From assembly GCA_041481485.1 (NCBI GenBank), contig JBGPBY010000015.1, positions 1 to 30,899 on the forward strand: 30,899 nt of DNA, written 5' to 3'. The translations under genes were made by a program, and so were the position numbers. The notes under the pieces are model-generated. The model made no database searches. It was not told where the DNA came from and saw only the letters and a program-made list of their open reading frames with translations. Positions 17,018 through 24,801 of this stretch are shown here, one piece after another. Source of the DNA: JBGPBY01 sp041481485. Its GTDB lineage: Bacteria > Acidobacteriota > Terriglobia > 20CM-2-55-15. Position 1 is the first letter of the stretch, and each line of letters starts with the position of its first letter.

Positions 17018-17887
17018 TCATGAAACCGCACGAGCCCGGAATTTGGTGTCGTTTCTTTCCAGCATTATTCTGCTGGATACGACTTGCTGACTGAGAGACG
17101 GGTCTGCAACGTACTCCTTGCGTAGAAAAAACACCGTTCCTTCCTTCCGCCATTCAAATTCAAATTCCTTTACCGCTTCGTACACCGTTCGGCTGCAGCC
17201 AGATCGCATGCGATCATGAAATTCAATTACAAGCACTCCCACGTTATGAATCCAGGCGGCCGGGCTGCTGAAGACTTCCTTTTCTGCGCCTTCGATGTCA
17301 ATTTTTAAGATGTCGACATAAGGCAGGCGGAACTCTTCCATGATCTTGTCGATGGTCATTGCCCGGACAGCCTGCCCATTTATGTGTCCAGACTCACTGG
17401 GGAGGTCAGTTGCGGTGAATCCATCGTGACCCAGGTCCGGGTCAATTAGATTGATGGTCCCATTCATTCCCCAGACCGCTGCGTTCAGCGCGGTGACATT
17501 TGGGTAGTGACTGGTATTCTTTCGAAGCATTTCAAAATTTGAGCTTTCCGGTTCGATTGCGACAATTCTCGCCTGAGGGTACTTGTTGCTATAGAAAACG
17601 GAAGTCAGTCCGATGTTGGCACCGGCGTCAATGATCGTACGCGGTATACAAGCCAAGTCCCAGTCGTATTCTTTGTCGCGAATGACCTGCCGGAATGTGG
17701 GAACGTCAGTGGTACGAAAACGCAAATGTACTGGATGCTGAAATTGAGGAATATCGACTAGCGCTTCTTGAAGACCTCCATTTAGCCGGGCCCTTGCGAG
17801 CAGCAAGACACCGGAATTTCCGAATAGTGAATAGTACTCGCGGAGTCCTTCCCAGATGCTCATTTCGATATGATACACCGGCGCCAT
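17018..17887 (-). CDS. FkbM family SAM methyltransferase
   Basis: A 289-residue FkbM-type methyltransferase (PF05050). The frame opens with TTG-ATG; I chose the ATG at 17887. Motif I is IDAGANIGLTS (86-96), followed by VAIEPE and LNAAVWG. The family hallmark VDILKIDIEGAEKEVF appears in the second half. FkbM proteins O-methylate hydroxyls of sugars or polyketides. The N-terminal 60 residues match the usual leader of this family in EPS loci (WEGLREYYSLFG). It lies between a secreted beta-helix gene and a putative glycosyltransferase on the minus strand, so a role in decorating the same polymer is likely. The acceptor sugar is unknown. Confidence 0.88.
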   Translation of the reverse strand: MAPVYHIEMSIWEGLREYYSLFGNSGVLLLARARLNGGLQEALVDIPQFQHPVHLRFRTTDVPTFRQVIRDKEYDWDLACIPRTIIDAGANIGLTSVFYSNKYPQARIVAIEPESSNFEMLRKNTSHYPNVTALNAAVWGMNGTINLIDPDLGHDGFTATDLPSESGHINGQAVRAMTIDKIMEEFRLPYVDILKIDIEGAEKEVFSSPAAWIHNVGVLVIEFHDRMRSGCSRTVYEAVKEFEFEWRKEGTVFFLRKEYVADPSLSQQVVSSRIMLERNDTKFRARAVS

Positions 17888-18036
17888 CAATTTAAAGTCG
17901 AACTCGGCCCCGAAGAATCAAAAGGATTTTATTGGCGAACTACAGCGCGTCGCTCAAACAATTTGTGTCAAAAATGACCGTCAGGTAATTGAATGATTGC
18001 GGCTAACCCATGCAAAGAGTCAGACATTTCGTCGGC

Positions 18037-20178
18037 TCATGGCTCCTGTAATTGATAGGCCCCAGAATCCCAGGGGCCCAGGGCCGGACGCATGACTGGC
18101 GGCCGATTTGGTGCAATTACGGTATGTTGTGACTCATCATAACCGACACCAGCCGATGTCCCCAGGCAGAGTGCGGAGAGATTCCCCGAACAAAAGGAAC
18201 TCAGATTGGTCCCTGTGCGTATCGTTGCCTGAGATCCTGTCCCTGGGCTCCATGGAAATGTAGATGTGCCGGAGAAGCCATCGCTGTTCGCCACCGACGA
18301 TGTTTGAGCAACATTGTGATCTTGAACGCATTTTGGAGTTACTTGTTTGTCGCAAACAATTTGAGTATTGGCGGCATTTGACCCAATTAGGTGGTTATTC
18401 CTGAAAGTGCATCCGCCAATGAAGTCTCCGTTCTGACCACAGGCAATTCCGGCTGTGGTTTTCCCGTATAGAGTGTTGTTGAAAACGAATGCGGTTCCGC
18501 CTCCAACGGTATGGTCGGTGGTAGCAAAAATTACCAGCGCGCCGGATTGGTCGCTGTTTGCAATGACGTTGTTGTAAAAATATACACTCGAGGAGCGTAA
18601 ACAAGGATGTGGAATATTGGGACTGTTGCTGCATCCGGCAATCCAATATACCTGTGCGGAAGTAATATTTGTGGCGTAGTTGTTGTAGATGTATTCATCA
18701 AATACATCGCCATTGTCTTCAAAGCACTGGTCATGCTGAGTAGACATACTTCTGCCGACGGTGTCGCACGTATTGTCGTGAAATGCGATGATACTCGCAA
18801 CGACAGCGCCGCTTGTAACATGCTTGAAGATATTATTGTAGATGTACGGGGTTCCTCCGAGCATCGCGATGGCAGAGTGTCCATGAGAGTAGTCGGTATC
18901 TGATCCATCAAATACGTTATCGTGAAACGTCGAAGTCGTATCAATGCCCTGAGTATCTCCTTGAACGAGATAGGCGAGATCGCAGTTCGTCCCACCTGGG
19001 TAGAGACAGGCGACGTTAGGTATCACACCGTTGGCACTTACGAACTCAAAACTCCAGTCGTGGAAATACAGATTCTTCCATTCAGTATGGCCGGCACTGT
19101 TTAATGCCAGATAACGCGGCTCACCAAGATTGCAGGTGTGGTTCCAATACAATCCGGTAAACTCGAAGTTGTCAAACACAAGGTAGGGAGTAGGCGCGTC
19201 AACTACCGCGGTCTGACACAGGAATCCGCCGGATTGTCCACCCAGGTTCAGGATAGGACGTGACCAGGAGTCACCTGCGAACCAAGCCAGGTCCACTCCG
19301 AAATAAACCTGATTGCCCGTCCCGCCACTGCCGTGCTCGCGAATGATCCACGGAAACGCGGTATAGTCCCACGTTACGCCACCCTTGAAAATGAAGGCAT
19401 AACCGCTGTAGTTACAAAGCCCCCCACATTTCTTGTCAATTGCCAATGGGTTGCCGGTTTGCCCAGTCATTCCCGGGGCATGTTTCCACGGCGCATCTTT
19501 TGTTGCACCATTGTTGGTGTCTTTGCCATTGACGAAATCAATGTAGAAAATTCTGGCCGCCGGCGGTACAGCGACGATCGGTACATCGCCGACAATGTCC
19601 CAACTATCGGGGACGGTTGGCTGATTAATAAAGTTGGAAAGCTTTAGCCAGTCCGAATTATATTTCGACAAGTCGCCCTGTCCGAATAGGGCATTCCCCT
19701 GATCGGCGCTTATGATTCCAAGCGCCACACCTTTCAAATAGTCATCCAATGATGGGAAAGTGTTGCTCACCGGACCACCCATATACATCAGTCTGACTGC
19801 AGCTTTAGCCAAAGTGAAGTTGTACCAAATTAAGTCTGAGTTTCCATCGCCGTTCAAATCGGTATTACCTACTAATGACCAATTCGGATCCGACAAAATT
19901 ATCGACATGAAGATCTCTTCGACGCCGAACATAATTGAACATTCGGTTTGGGAAGTTGCGGAATTGAACCAGAGAAAATACGAATTGCTTCCCCCGTTTA
20001 AGTTGCAACTCTTCAGTAGATTCTCAGGCAACAACTGAACACTCGAAGTGGCTTGCGCAAATACACATGCCGTACCGAAGCAAGAAATGACGATCAAGAG
20101 AGTAAAAATCGATAAACAAGCGGTGACGACCTGTCCCCTAAAAATTGAACTCTTCAATTTTTCACTTTCGCGTCCCAC
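18037..20178 (-). CDS. Secreted right-handed beta-helix protein with FG-GAP-like N-terminus
   Basis: A 713-residue protein starting at GTG. A hydrophobic stretch at about residues 17-41 ending VFA-QA is a signal peptide. Residues ~55-190 include DLNGDGNSDLIWYN (107-120), a calcium-binding FG-GAP/VCBS-type blade. From about residue 212 (FYIDFVNGKDTNNG) to the end is a right-handed parallel beta-helix, with repeated YNN/FNN and HDN asparagine-ladder turns and many Cys residues that may form disulfides. The end (GAYQLQEP) has no PEP-CTERM tag or membrane anchor, so it is probably released or periplasmic. The helix is paralogous to the C-terminal 500 residues of the gene at 24802-30240. Lyase, epimerase or polymer-binding roles are possible. 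I could not identify catalytic residues. Confidence 0.85.
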   Translation of the reverse strand: MGRESEKLKSSIFRGQVVTACLSIFTLLIVISCFGTACVFAQATSSVQLLPENLLKSCNLNGGSNSYFLWFNSATSQTECSIMFGVEEIFMSIILSDPNWSLVGNTDLNGDGNSDLIWYNFTLAKAAVRLMYMGGPVSNTFPSLDDYLKGVALGIISADQGNALFGQGDLSKYNSDWLKLSNFINQPTVPDSWDIVGDVPIVAVPPAARIFYIDFVNGKDTNNGATKDAPWKHAPGMTGQTGNPLAIDKKCGGLCNYSGYAFIFKGGVTWDYTAFPWIIREHGSGGTGNQVYFGVDLAWFAGDSWSRPILNLGGQSGGFLCQTAVVDAPTPYLVFDNFEFTGLYWNHTCNLGEPRYLALNSAGHTEWKNLYFHDWSFEFVSANGVIPNVACLYPGGTNCDLAYLVQGDTQGIDTTSTFHDNVFDGSDTDYSHGHSAIAMLGGTPYIYNNIFKHVTSGAVVASIIAFHDNTCDTVGRSMSTQHDQCFEDNGDVFDEYIYNNYATNITSAQVYWIAGCSNSPNIPHPCLRSSSVYFYNNVIANSDQSGALVIFATTDHTVGGGTAFVFNNTLYGKTTAGIACGQNGDFIGGCTFRNNHLIGSNAANTQIVCDKQVTPKCVQDHNVAQTSSVANSDGFSGTSTFPWSPGTGSQATIRTGTNLSSFCSGNLSALCLGTSAGVGYDESQHTVIAPNRPPVMRPALGPWDSGAYQLQEP
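20139..20163 (-). promoter_or_regulatory. Perfect 10-bp AT-rich inverted repeat at the start of the beta-helix gene
   Basis: AAAAATTGAA (20140-20149) and TTCAATTTTT (20153-20162) are exact reverse complements with a CTC loop. In the minus-strand mRNA this hairpin falls in about codons 6-13 of the secreted beta-helix gene, just after the GTG start. It could reduce translation or mark a protein-binding site. The stem is AT-rich and weak. Function is inference. Confidence 0.4.
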
Positions 20179-20621
20179 GAGTGTCAGCCAGGTTCCCGAG
20201 GATCGCGTCCTGCGATTCGTTGGTCTTTAGAATCTGACATGACTGTCAGACAGTGGATTCGAGCTACCGTTGAGCTTCAAGATTGTCTGCATGAAGGAGC
20301 ACGCCAATTTTGCAGGCGGCTCACTTAAGGAAACGCGCAAGGAATCGAGATTGTACACGCTTGAAAAAGATTTTCAGTAATCAATTCTGAGAAAACAGAT
20401 GGAATCGAGATGCGATTCGTCAAAGTATTGATTTTTCCACAGTAATTCTCAGGTCCGGAAACGAAACATCGTGAGGGTGGTGCGGGCAGGCATTTACTAT
20501 GTTCTCCTGGACGCCCGTCGTTTTATGGCGCCTCACCACGAATTGTCTTCGCAGAATTTTGTCTCATGGTTTTAACTGAAAATATCAATTGGAGCGTCGA
20601 GCTGCCGGAGGGTCTCCACGG
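20179..20621. other. Intergenic region between divergent beta-helix and GT2 genes
   Basis: About 440 bp without a supported gene. It must hold promoters for the minus-strand run ending at 15880 and the plus-strand run beginning at 20622. I found no convincing sigma-70 or sigma-54 promoter on either strand. Two small repeat structures are seen: an inverted repeat at 20233-20253 and an 11-bp direct repeat, GGAATCGAGAT, at 20341-20351 and 20401-20411. A GGAGGG ribosome-binding site at 20607-20612 serves the GTG at 20622. Confidence 0.5.
20233..20253. promoter_or_regulatory. Inverted repeat, possible operator upstream of the beta-helix gene
   Basis: TCTGACA (20233-20239) and TGTCAGA (20244-20250) form a perfect 7-4-7 inverted repeat. 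An overlapping CTGTC-A-GACAG palindrome ends at 20253. The site is about 55 bp upstream of the minus-strand GTG start, a good place for a regulator. No regulator family can be named from this alone. Confidence 0.35.
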
Positions 20622-21593
20622 GTGAAGGTAAGTGTTGTCATCCCAACATACAATTCGTCGTCGTTCATTCGAGCCACGCTCAATTCCGTTTTTCAGCAGT
20701 CGATGGGTCCGGACGAAATACTAGTTCTGGACGATGGTAGTACTGACGATACCGTGCCGATTCTCAGAACATTTGAACCTCGCGTCACTGTAATCAGGCA
20801 GAGCAATCAAGGGGTTGCAGCGGCCCGCAACGCTTTGGCGAGACATGCGCGGGGAGACGTCGTGGCATTTCTGGACCATGACGACCTTTGGCACAGAAGT
20901 TATCTCGAGGTTCAGTGCGCCAGTCTTGCGCGGCATCCGCATGCCGCTGCTTCCATTACAGGTCACGAAGACTTTAACGGATATGGGACATTTGAGTGGC
21001 CAAACATAGCGGCGGGTATTCAACAAAGCTCTCAACTCATGGGTCCTTTGAGTTTCTTGAGAAAATATAACAGGGAAACTGGCGATTTTGGTTCCATGAG
21101 TTTCATCGCTGTACCGAAGCGAGTGCTCAATGAAATGGGAAGCGAACCCTTCCAGGTCAGCGGGGTGGACGATTCCTTCTTCTGTACAGTTCTTCCACTA
21201 ATGGGAGACGTCATCTTCACACCCGAACGCCTGGTAGCCTACAGGATTACACGAGAATCTCAGTCAGCGGACTGGCTTAAAAGCGTCAGGCTTTGGTTAA
21301 GAGTATTTGAACTGCTTGAGCCCCGGTACAATATCCAGGAGCGTCCTGAACTTCGCAGGGCTTTTCGCACAGCATTCTCAACAAAGAGACGCCGTTATGG
21401 GAGATTGCTCATGGGAGCGAATAAAACCCAGGAAGGTCGGCAACAATTCCGGCTTGCACTGCGAAACTCAGGCAGTATCGGCTCACTTGTGAGGTCGATC
21501 TTCTGGTGTGGCGCGAGTTATTTGCCGCAGTCGATTCAGCCGAAGTGGCCTGAAAGCAGTCGGGAATCAACATTAGTTGCAAGTAACAAATGA
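20622..21593 (+). CDS. GT2 family glycosyltransferase (paralogue A)
   Basis: The frame is open from a TTG at 20589, but GTG at 20622 follows GGAGGG with a 9-nt gap and begins exactly at the conserved first strand (VKVSVVIPTYN). This gives 323 residues. Motifs are DDGSTDDT (37-44) and DHDDLW (85-90), the metal site. The C-terminal ~100 residues are a family-specific tail rich in Arg (STKRRRYGRLLMG) ending LPQSIQPKWP. The gene at 22763 is paralogous along its full length. It overlaps the next methyltransferase by 4 nt (ATGA). It is predicted to be a cytoplasmic inverting glycosyltransferase with unknown donor, adding a sugar to a polymer repeat or side chain. Confidence 0.9.
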   Translation: MKVSVVIPTYNSSSFIRATLNSVFQQSMGPDEILVLDDGSTDDTVPILRTFEPRVTVIRQSNQGVAAARNALARHARGDVVAFLDHDDLWHRSYLEVQCASLARHPHAAASITGHEDFNGYGTFEWPNIAAGIQQSSQLMGPLSFLRKYNRETGDFGSMSFIAVPKRVLNEMGSEPFQVSGVDDSFFCTVLPLMGDVIFTPERLVAYRITRESQSADWLKSVRLWLRVFELLEPRYNIQERPELRRAFRTAFSTKRRRYGRLLMGANKTQEGRQQFRLALRNSGSIGSLVRSIFWCGASYLPQSIQPKWPESSRESTLVASNK

Positions 21594-22648
21594 TCAATAA
21601 TGCAACCGTTATCAGATCACGATCCGTGCAGAAGTGCCCGGTTTGTGGGAGTACTGGAAACGTCCGTCATTCGAATCTCGTGGATAACCTCTTCAGTGCT
21701 CCAGGAGTATGGGGCATGCGGCAATGCTCGAACCTAAAATGTGATTTGCTCTGGATGGATCCAATGCCTGTCGCAGAAGACTTAAGCAATGCGTATGAGT
21801 CTTACTATACGCACAGCTCATCTGCGAGAGGTACCGGTTTGGGTCTGTTAAGTCGATGGCGGATCCGATCCAGGGATTTCATTCGATCTGGTTACTGGTG
21901 GAATGCCTACGGTTATCGTTTGGCGTCCGCTACTCCTCTGGCGCGTCTCGCCGGAAGGCTCATCTATCTTTCCCCAATACACCGCAGAGAAGCTGACTCT
22001 CATGTTCGTTGCCTTCCCGCTGTGGCCGATGGGCGTTTGTTGGATGTCGGATGCGGTTCCGGAGACTGGATGGTTACAATGCAGGAACTGGGGTGGAAAG
22101 TTGAAGGTATCGATTTTGACAGTGCAGCGGTTCAGTCCGCTGTTGAACTCGGACTGTCCGCGCGGTGTGGTTCTTTAGAACAACAGCACTATCCGGACAG
22201 GAGTTTCGATGCAGTGACATTAAGCCATGTTATTGAGCATGTGCCGAATCCCATTGAAACGCTAATCGAATGTGCCCGAATTTTGAAACCGGGTGGCATG
22301 CTGATTGTTTTGACACCCAACGCTGCGAGTTTAAGCCACCGGATCTTCAAATCGCATTGGCGCGGTTTGGAACCCCCTCGCCACCTTCACATATTCACTT
22401 TGGATTCCATGGGGAGAGCGCTTGAGAGTTCAGGTCTGAAATGTGTTGCGGTTTTGCCACTTATCGTGACTTCCGTGATTTATGAAAGCATTCAACTATG
22501 GCGAGGCGGGACCCGGCTCGGAAATCGTTGGACAAAGAATTTATCTGCATGGGTACTTTCACGAATGCTGAAGATTCTGGAGCTGCCGTTTGTGCTCATT
22601 CGCCATTCCTCGGCCGACTGCATGATCGCTATCGCCCGGAAAAAATAA
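21590..22648 (+). CDS. Class I SAM methyltransferase with N-terminal zinc ribbon
   Basis: A 352-residue protein whose ATG overlaps the preceding GT2 stop as ATGA. The N-terminal Cys4 ribbon uses C16, C19, C46 and C51 (the last pair spaced by four residues). The methyltransferase domain has motif I LLDVGCGSGDW (150-160), IDFD for the SAM ribose, and FDAVTLSHVIEHVPNP. An Arg-rich, aromatic insert lies between ribbon and methyltransferase (residues ~85-140) and is longer than in the otherwise similar gene at 6020. Both probably belong to the sugar methyltransferase group seen with EPS glycosyltransferases. It is sandwiched between two paralogous GT2 genes, so it may act on the product of one of them. 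Confidence 0.85.
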   Translation: MINNATVIRSRSVQKCPVCGSTGNVRHSNLVDNLFSAPGVWGMRQCSNLKCDLLWMDPMPVAEDLSNAYESYYTHSSSARGTGLGLLSRWRIRSRDFIRSGYWWNAYGYRLASATPLARLAGRLIYLSPIHRREADSHVRCLPAVADGRLLDVGCGSGDWMVTMQELGWKVEGIDFDSAAVQSAVELGLSARCGSLEQQHYPDRSFDAVTLSHVIEHVPNPIETLIECARILKPGGMLIVLTPNAASLSHRIFKSHWRGLEPPRHLHIFTLDSMGRALESSGLKCVAVLPLIVTSVIYESIQLWRGGTRLGNRWTKNLSAWVLSRMLKILELPFVLIRHSSADCMIAIARKK

Positions 22649-22762
22649 CCCCTCTCATGATATTGCTGGCGTTATCCTGAGGTTAGATCGAGGGGTATGT
22701 TATTGCCGGATTATTCGAGAGATTCTCTGCTCGACAATGACCTGATATCCGGGGAGTACAGC

Positions 22763-23746
22763 GTGAAAGTGAGCGTATTGATTCCCGCGTACAATTGCGC
22801 TGCATTTATCAGAATGACTCTGGATTCTGTACTAATGCAATCATTTCCTCCCTACGAAATTCTCGTAATGGACGACGGAAGCACTGATGACACTCTTTCC
22901 GTTCTGAATACATACAAATCGAAAATCAAGATTTTCCGGGGGCAAAATCAAGGTGTCGCAAATGCGCGGAATTTCCTTTTTCAGCAGGCTCAAGGAGATC
23001 TCGTTGCGTTCCTCGATCATGATGACCTTTGGCATCCTCGTTACCTTGAGCTCCAGCAGAAACTCTTTCGAAAATATCCGCAGGCCGTCGCGTTCTTCAC
23101 AGATCATGTGAATTTTCGTGGGTACGCTGATTTCGATTGGAGAGTCGTTCCCGCCGACTTCGAGTGCGAGACTGAGCTGATCTATCCTTTAGATTTTCTC
23201 GAAAGATACCACAGGGTTCCGCTCCCATTCTCCTCTGCAAGTTTTGTCTGTATACCAAAACCAGTACTCGCAGAAATTGAAGGTGGGCCGTTTTGCGCCC
23301 AGGTTAGTGGTGCAGACGACTTTCACTTACTGCATATTCTTCCGCTGATGGGCCCCTTAGTGTTTGCTCCAACATCCCTTGCTGCCTATAGGATTACAGA
23401 TGAGGCTTCATCTTCAAATCGGCTGGAATTGACTGCGAGGGCAGTGCGTGCCATGGAACTCGTCGAGAAGCGCTATTTGATGCTATCAGACAAGGAGCTT
23501 TCGAGACTGTTCAGTCTGCTCTTCGCGTCGAAACGGCGAGAGTATGCCAGAGTCCTTATGGGTGTGGGTAAGACCTTGGAAGCGCGGGAGCAACTCCGAT
23601 CTTCGTTTCACAATTCGAGCAATGCTTCATCCCGGTTAAAGTCGCTTATATGGCTTATTGTCACTTATCTGCCGAATTACTTTCAACCGACCTGGCCGAA
23701 GCCATATAGAGTGCATCCAAATAATAGTGGTCAACGGTCACAATAA
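22763..23746 (+). CDS. GT2 family glycosyltransferase (paralogue B)
   Basis: A 327-residue GT2 enzyme if started at GTG 22763. GGGGAG at 22751-22756 lies 6 nt upstream, and the product then aligns without gaps to the paralogue at 20622 through the first 90 residues. An ATG at 22697 has a ribosome-binding site only 1 nt away and adds 22 unconserved residues. Motifs are DDGSTDDT (37-44) and DHDDLW (85-90). The C-terminal tail KRREYARVLMG, ending LPNYFQPTWP, matches its paralogue. It is probably a product of local duplication, with a donor or acceptor that has since diverged. It ends the plus-strand trio and converges on the methyltransferase at 23928. Confidence 0.9.
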   Translation: MKVSVLIPAYNCAAFIRMTLDSVLMQSFPPYEILVMDDGSTDDTLSVLNTYKSKIKIFRGQNQGVANARNFLFQQAQGDLVAFLDHDDLWHPRYLELQQKLFRKYPQAVAFFTDHVNFRGYADFDWRVVPADFECETELIYPLDFLERYHRVPLPFSSASFVCIPKPVLAEIEGGPFCAQVSGADDFHLLHILPLMGPLVFAPTSLAAYRITDEASSSNRLELTARAVRAMELVEKRYLMLSDKELSRLFSLLFASKRREYARVLMGVGKTLEAREQLRSSFHNSSNASSRLKSLIWLIVTYLPNYFQPTWPKPYRVHPNNSGQRSQ

Positions 23747-23927
23747 GAAAGACGGCCAACGGATCTCAACGGTGTGGTTGCTGGTTCCAGCGGTTCCTGG
23801 CGCCATCGGCGTTCTCTATCACGAGTGGTGGCGGGATGAAGCGAAAGTTGACTGATCTTCCCCGACAGCTTGATGTCGGCGAAGGATACAGCATCTATCT
23901 ATATTCACATTGAAGGCCAGGCAGCTG
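23747..23927. other. Convergent intergenic spacer, no clear terminator
   Basis: 181 bp between convergent stops. A short hairpin, CCGACA-GCTTGA-TGTCGG at 23862-23879, has a 6-bp stem and no following T-run, so a terminator is doubtful. A further plus-strand frame remains open to 23855, but I recognise no domain in it and it may be chance or a decayed gene end. Confidence 0.4.
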
Positions 23928-24641
23928 CTATTGGGCTTTATATACGTAGTCGGGTACGTTCTTTTGGGTAAAACTGGTGGTTACTTTCTCGGCGGCTTTT
24001 CGAGCGGACATGAGAATCTGGTATCCTAGAAATTCAGTAAACAGTCCGCAAGTGAGCCTATGAAATATCTCCTGCCTTGGACCGATAGCCATCTTCATAC
24101 TTTCCTTTTCGATTGCAAAAGAGTTCTCAAGCAGCAATCGCCGTAGCGAGGCAGTCGTAAAAAAGCGAAGGTGAGTGTGGTCCATGATTCCTTCCGGCGT
24201 GTACTCCCACTCTCCTCGAAATACAAGATCTCTCCAGACTCTCCAATAGCGCACATTCGGAACACTGCAAACAATGAGTCCGTCTTTTTTCAACCAATGG
24301 TTGATCTTTCGGACGACCTTGCCTGGTTCCTTGAGGTGTTCTAAGACATCACCGCAAATTACAATATCGAAGTATCTTTCATACGCTAACGACAGCTCTT
24401 CAATGTCGCCAACGTGGACAGCCTTGTAATGCTTTTCTGCTTCAGCGGCTGCAAGCGGAAATAATTCCACCCCCACAACCTCCCGAGCCTTGCCGCAATT
24501 CAGTAAGCCGCGTCCGAGCGAACCACTTGCACAACCAAGATCCATAACGATATTGGGTCCATCGGGAATGAGCGGAAAGAGAAATCGCTTTTCCTGCGTG
24601 TAGTACGCAGAATTCGGGTTCTCGAAAATCTTGTTCTCCAT
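23928..24641 (-). CDS. Class I SAM-dependent methyltransferase
   Basis: A 237-residue methyltransferase. Motif I is MDLGCASGSLG (33-43), followed by GVELF, the acidic strand-2 residue. FDIVICGDVLEHLKEPG and the conserved DHTHLRFFT segment place it in the UbiG/Methyltransf_23-like group common in EPS and O-antigen clusters. There is no zinc ribbon, unlike the two larger methyltransferases here. The start is ATG with only a weak purine-rich stretch upstream. It lies 160 bp downstream of the giant secreted-protein gene on the same strand, across a hairpin-rich spacer that may separate transcription. A polymer-modifying role is inferred from context. Confidence 0.88.
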   Translation of the reverse strand: MENKIFENPNSAYYTQEKRFLFPLIPDGPNIVMDLGCASGSLGRGLLNCGKAREVVGVELFPLAAAEAEKHYKAVHVGDIEELSLAYERYFDIVICGDVLEHLKEPGKVVRKINHWLKKDGLIVCSVPNVRYWRVWRDLVFRGEWEYTPEGIMDHTHLRFFTTASLRRLLLENSFAIEKESMKMAIGPRQEIFHRLTCGLFTEFLGYQILMSARKAAEKVTTSFTQKNVPDYVYKAQ

Positions 24642-24708
24642 CGTTCTTTTGCTAACCTACTACGTGGTCATAAAAGTAAAGCAAGAAAACGGTTTCCAGT
24701 ATTTGTAT

Positions 24709-24760
24709 TGCGGTCACGATGACGACCGCGCCGTAAATGTAAGCGGCGCGGACCGCGGTC
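24709..24760. repeat. GC-rich hairpin cluster, possible terminator
   Basis: Three inverted repeats are packed into about 50 bp. GCGGTC/GACCGC sits at 24710-24715 and 24724-24729. CCGCGCCG/CGGCGCGG sits at 24726-24733 and 24744-24751. A perfect palindrome GACCGCGGTC occupies 24751-24760. The first two share bases, so they are mutually exclusive folds. The cluster lies 42 bp after the minus-strand stop at 24802 and could end that transcript, although no T-run follows. A REP-like element is the alternative. Confidence 0.5.
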
Positions 24761-24801
24761 AAGGGGGTATAGCTCTGAGGATTTATTTTGTTAATGCCAG
24801 G

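Noticed and set aside
18037..18070. PEP-CTERM or LPXTG sorting signal at the C-termini of the secreted proteins
   Set aside because: Both proteins end in a GAYQ-x-Q-x-P type tail without a hydrophobic segment or basic end, so no sorting signal is supported.
20290..20330. Sigma-54 promoter on the minus strand (TTGGCGTG followed by TGCA)
   Set aside because: The distance between the GG and GC elements is 3 nt longer than the strict sigma-54 spacing.
23658..23855. 65-codon frame with VWLLVPAVPGAIGVLYHEWW
   Set aside because: It largely overlaps the end of the GT2 gene in another frame, has no ribosome-binding site and no recognised domain. A decayed gene end cannot be excluded.
23862..23879. 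Rho-independent terminator between convergent genes
   Set aside because: The stem is only 6 bp and no T-run follows on either strand.
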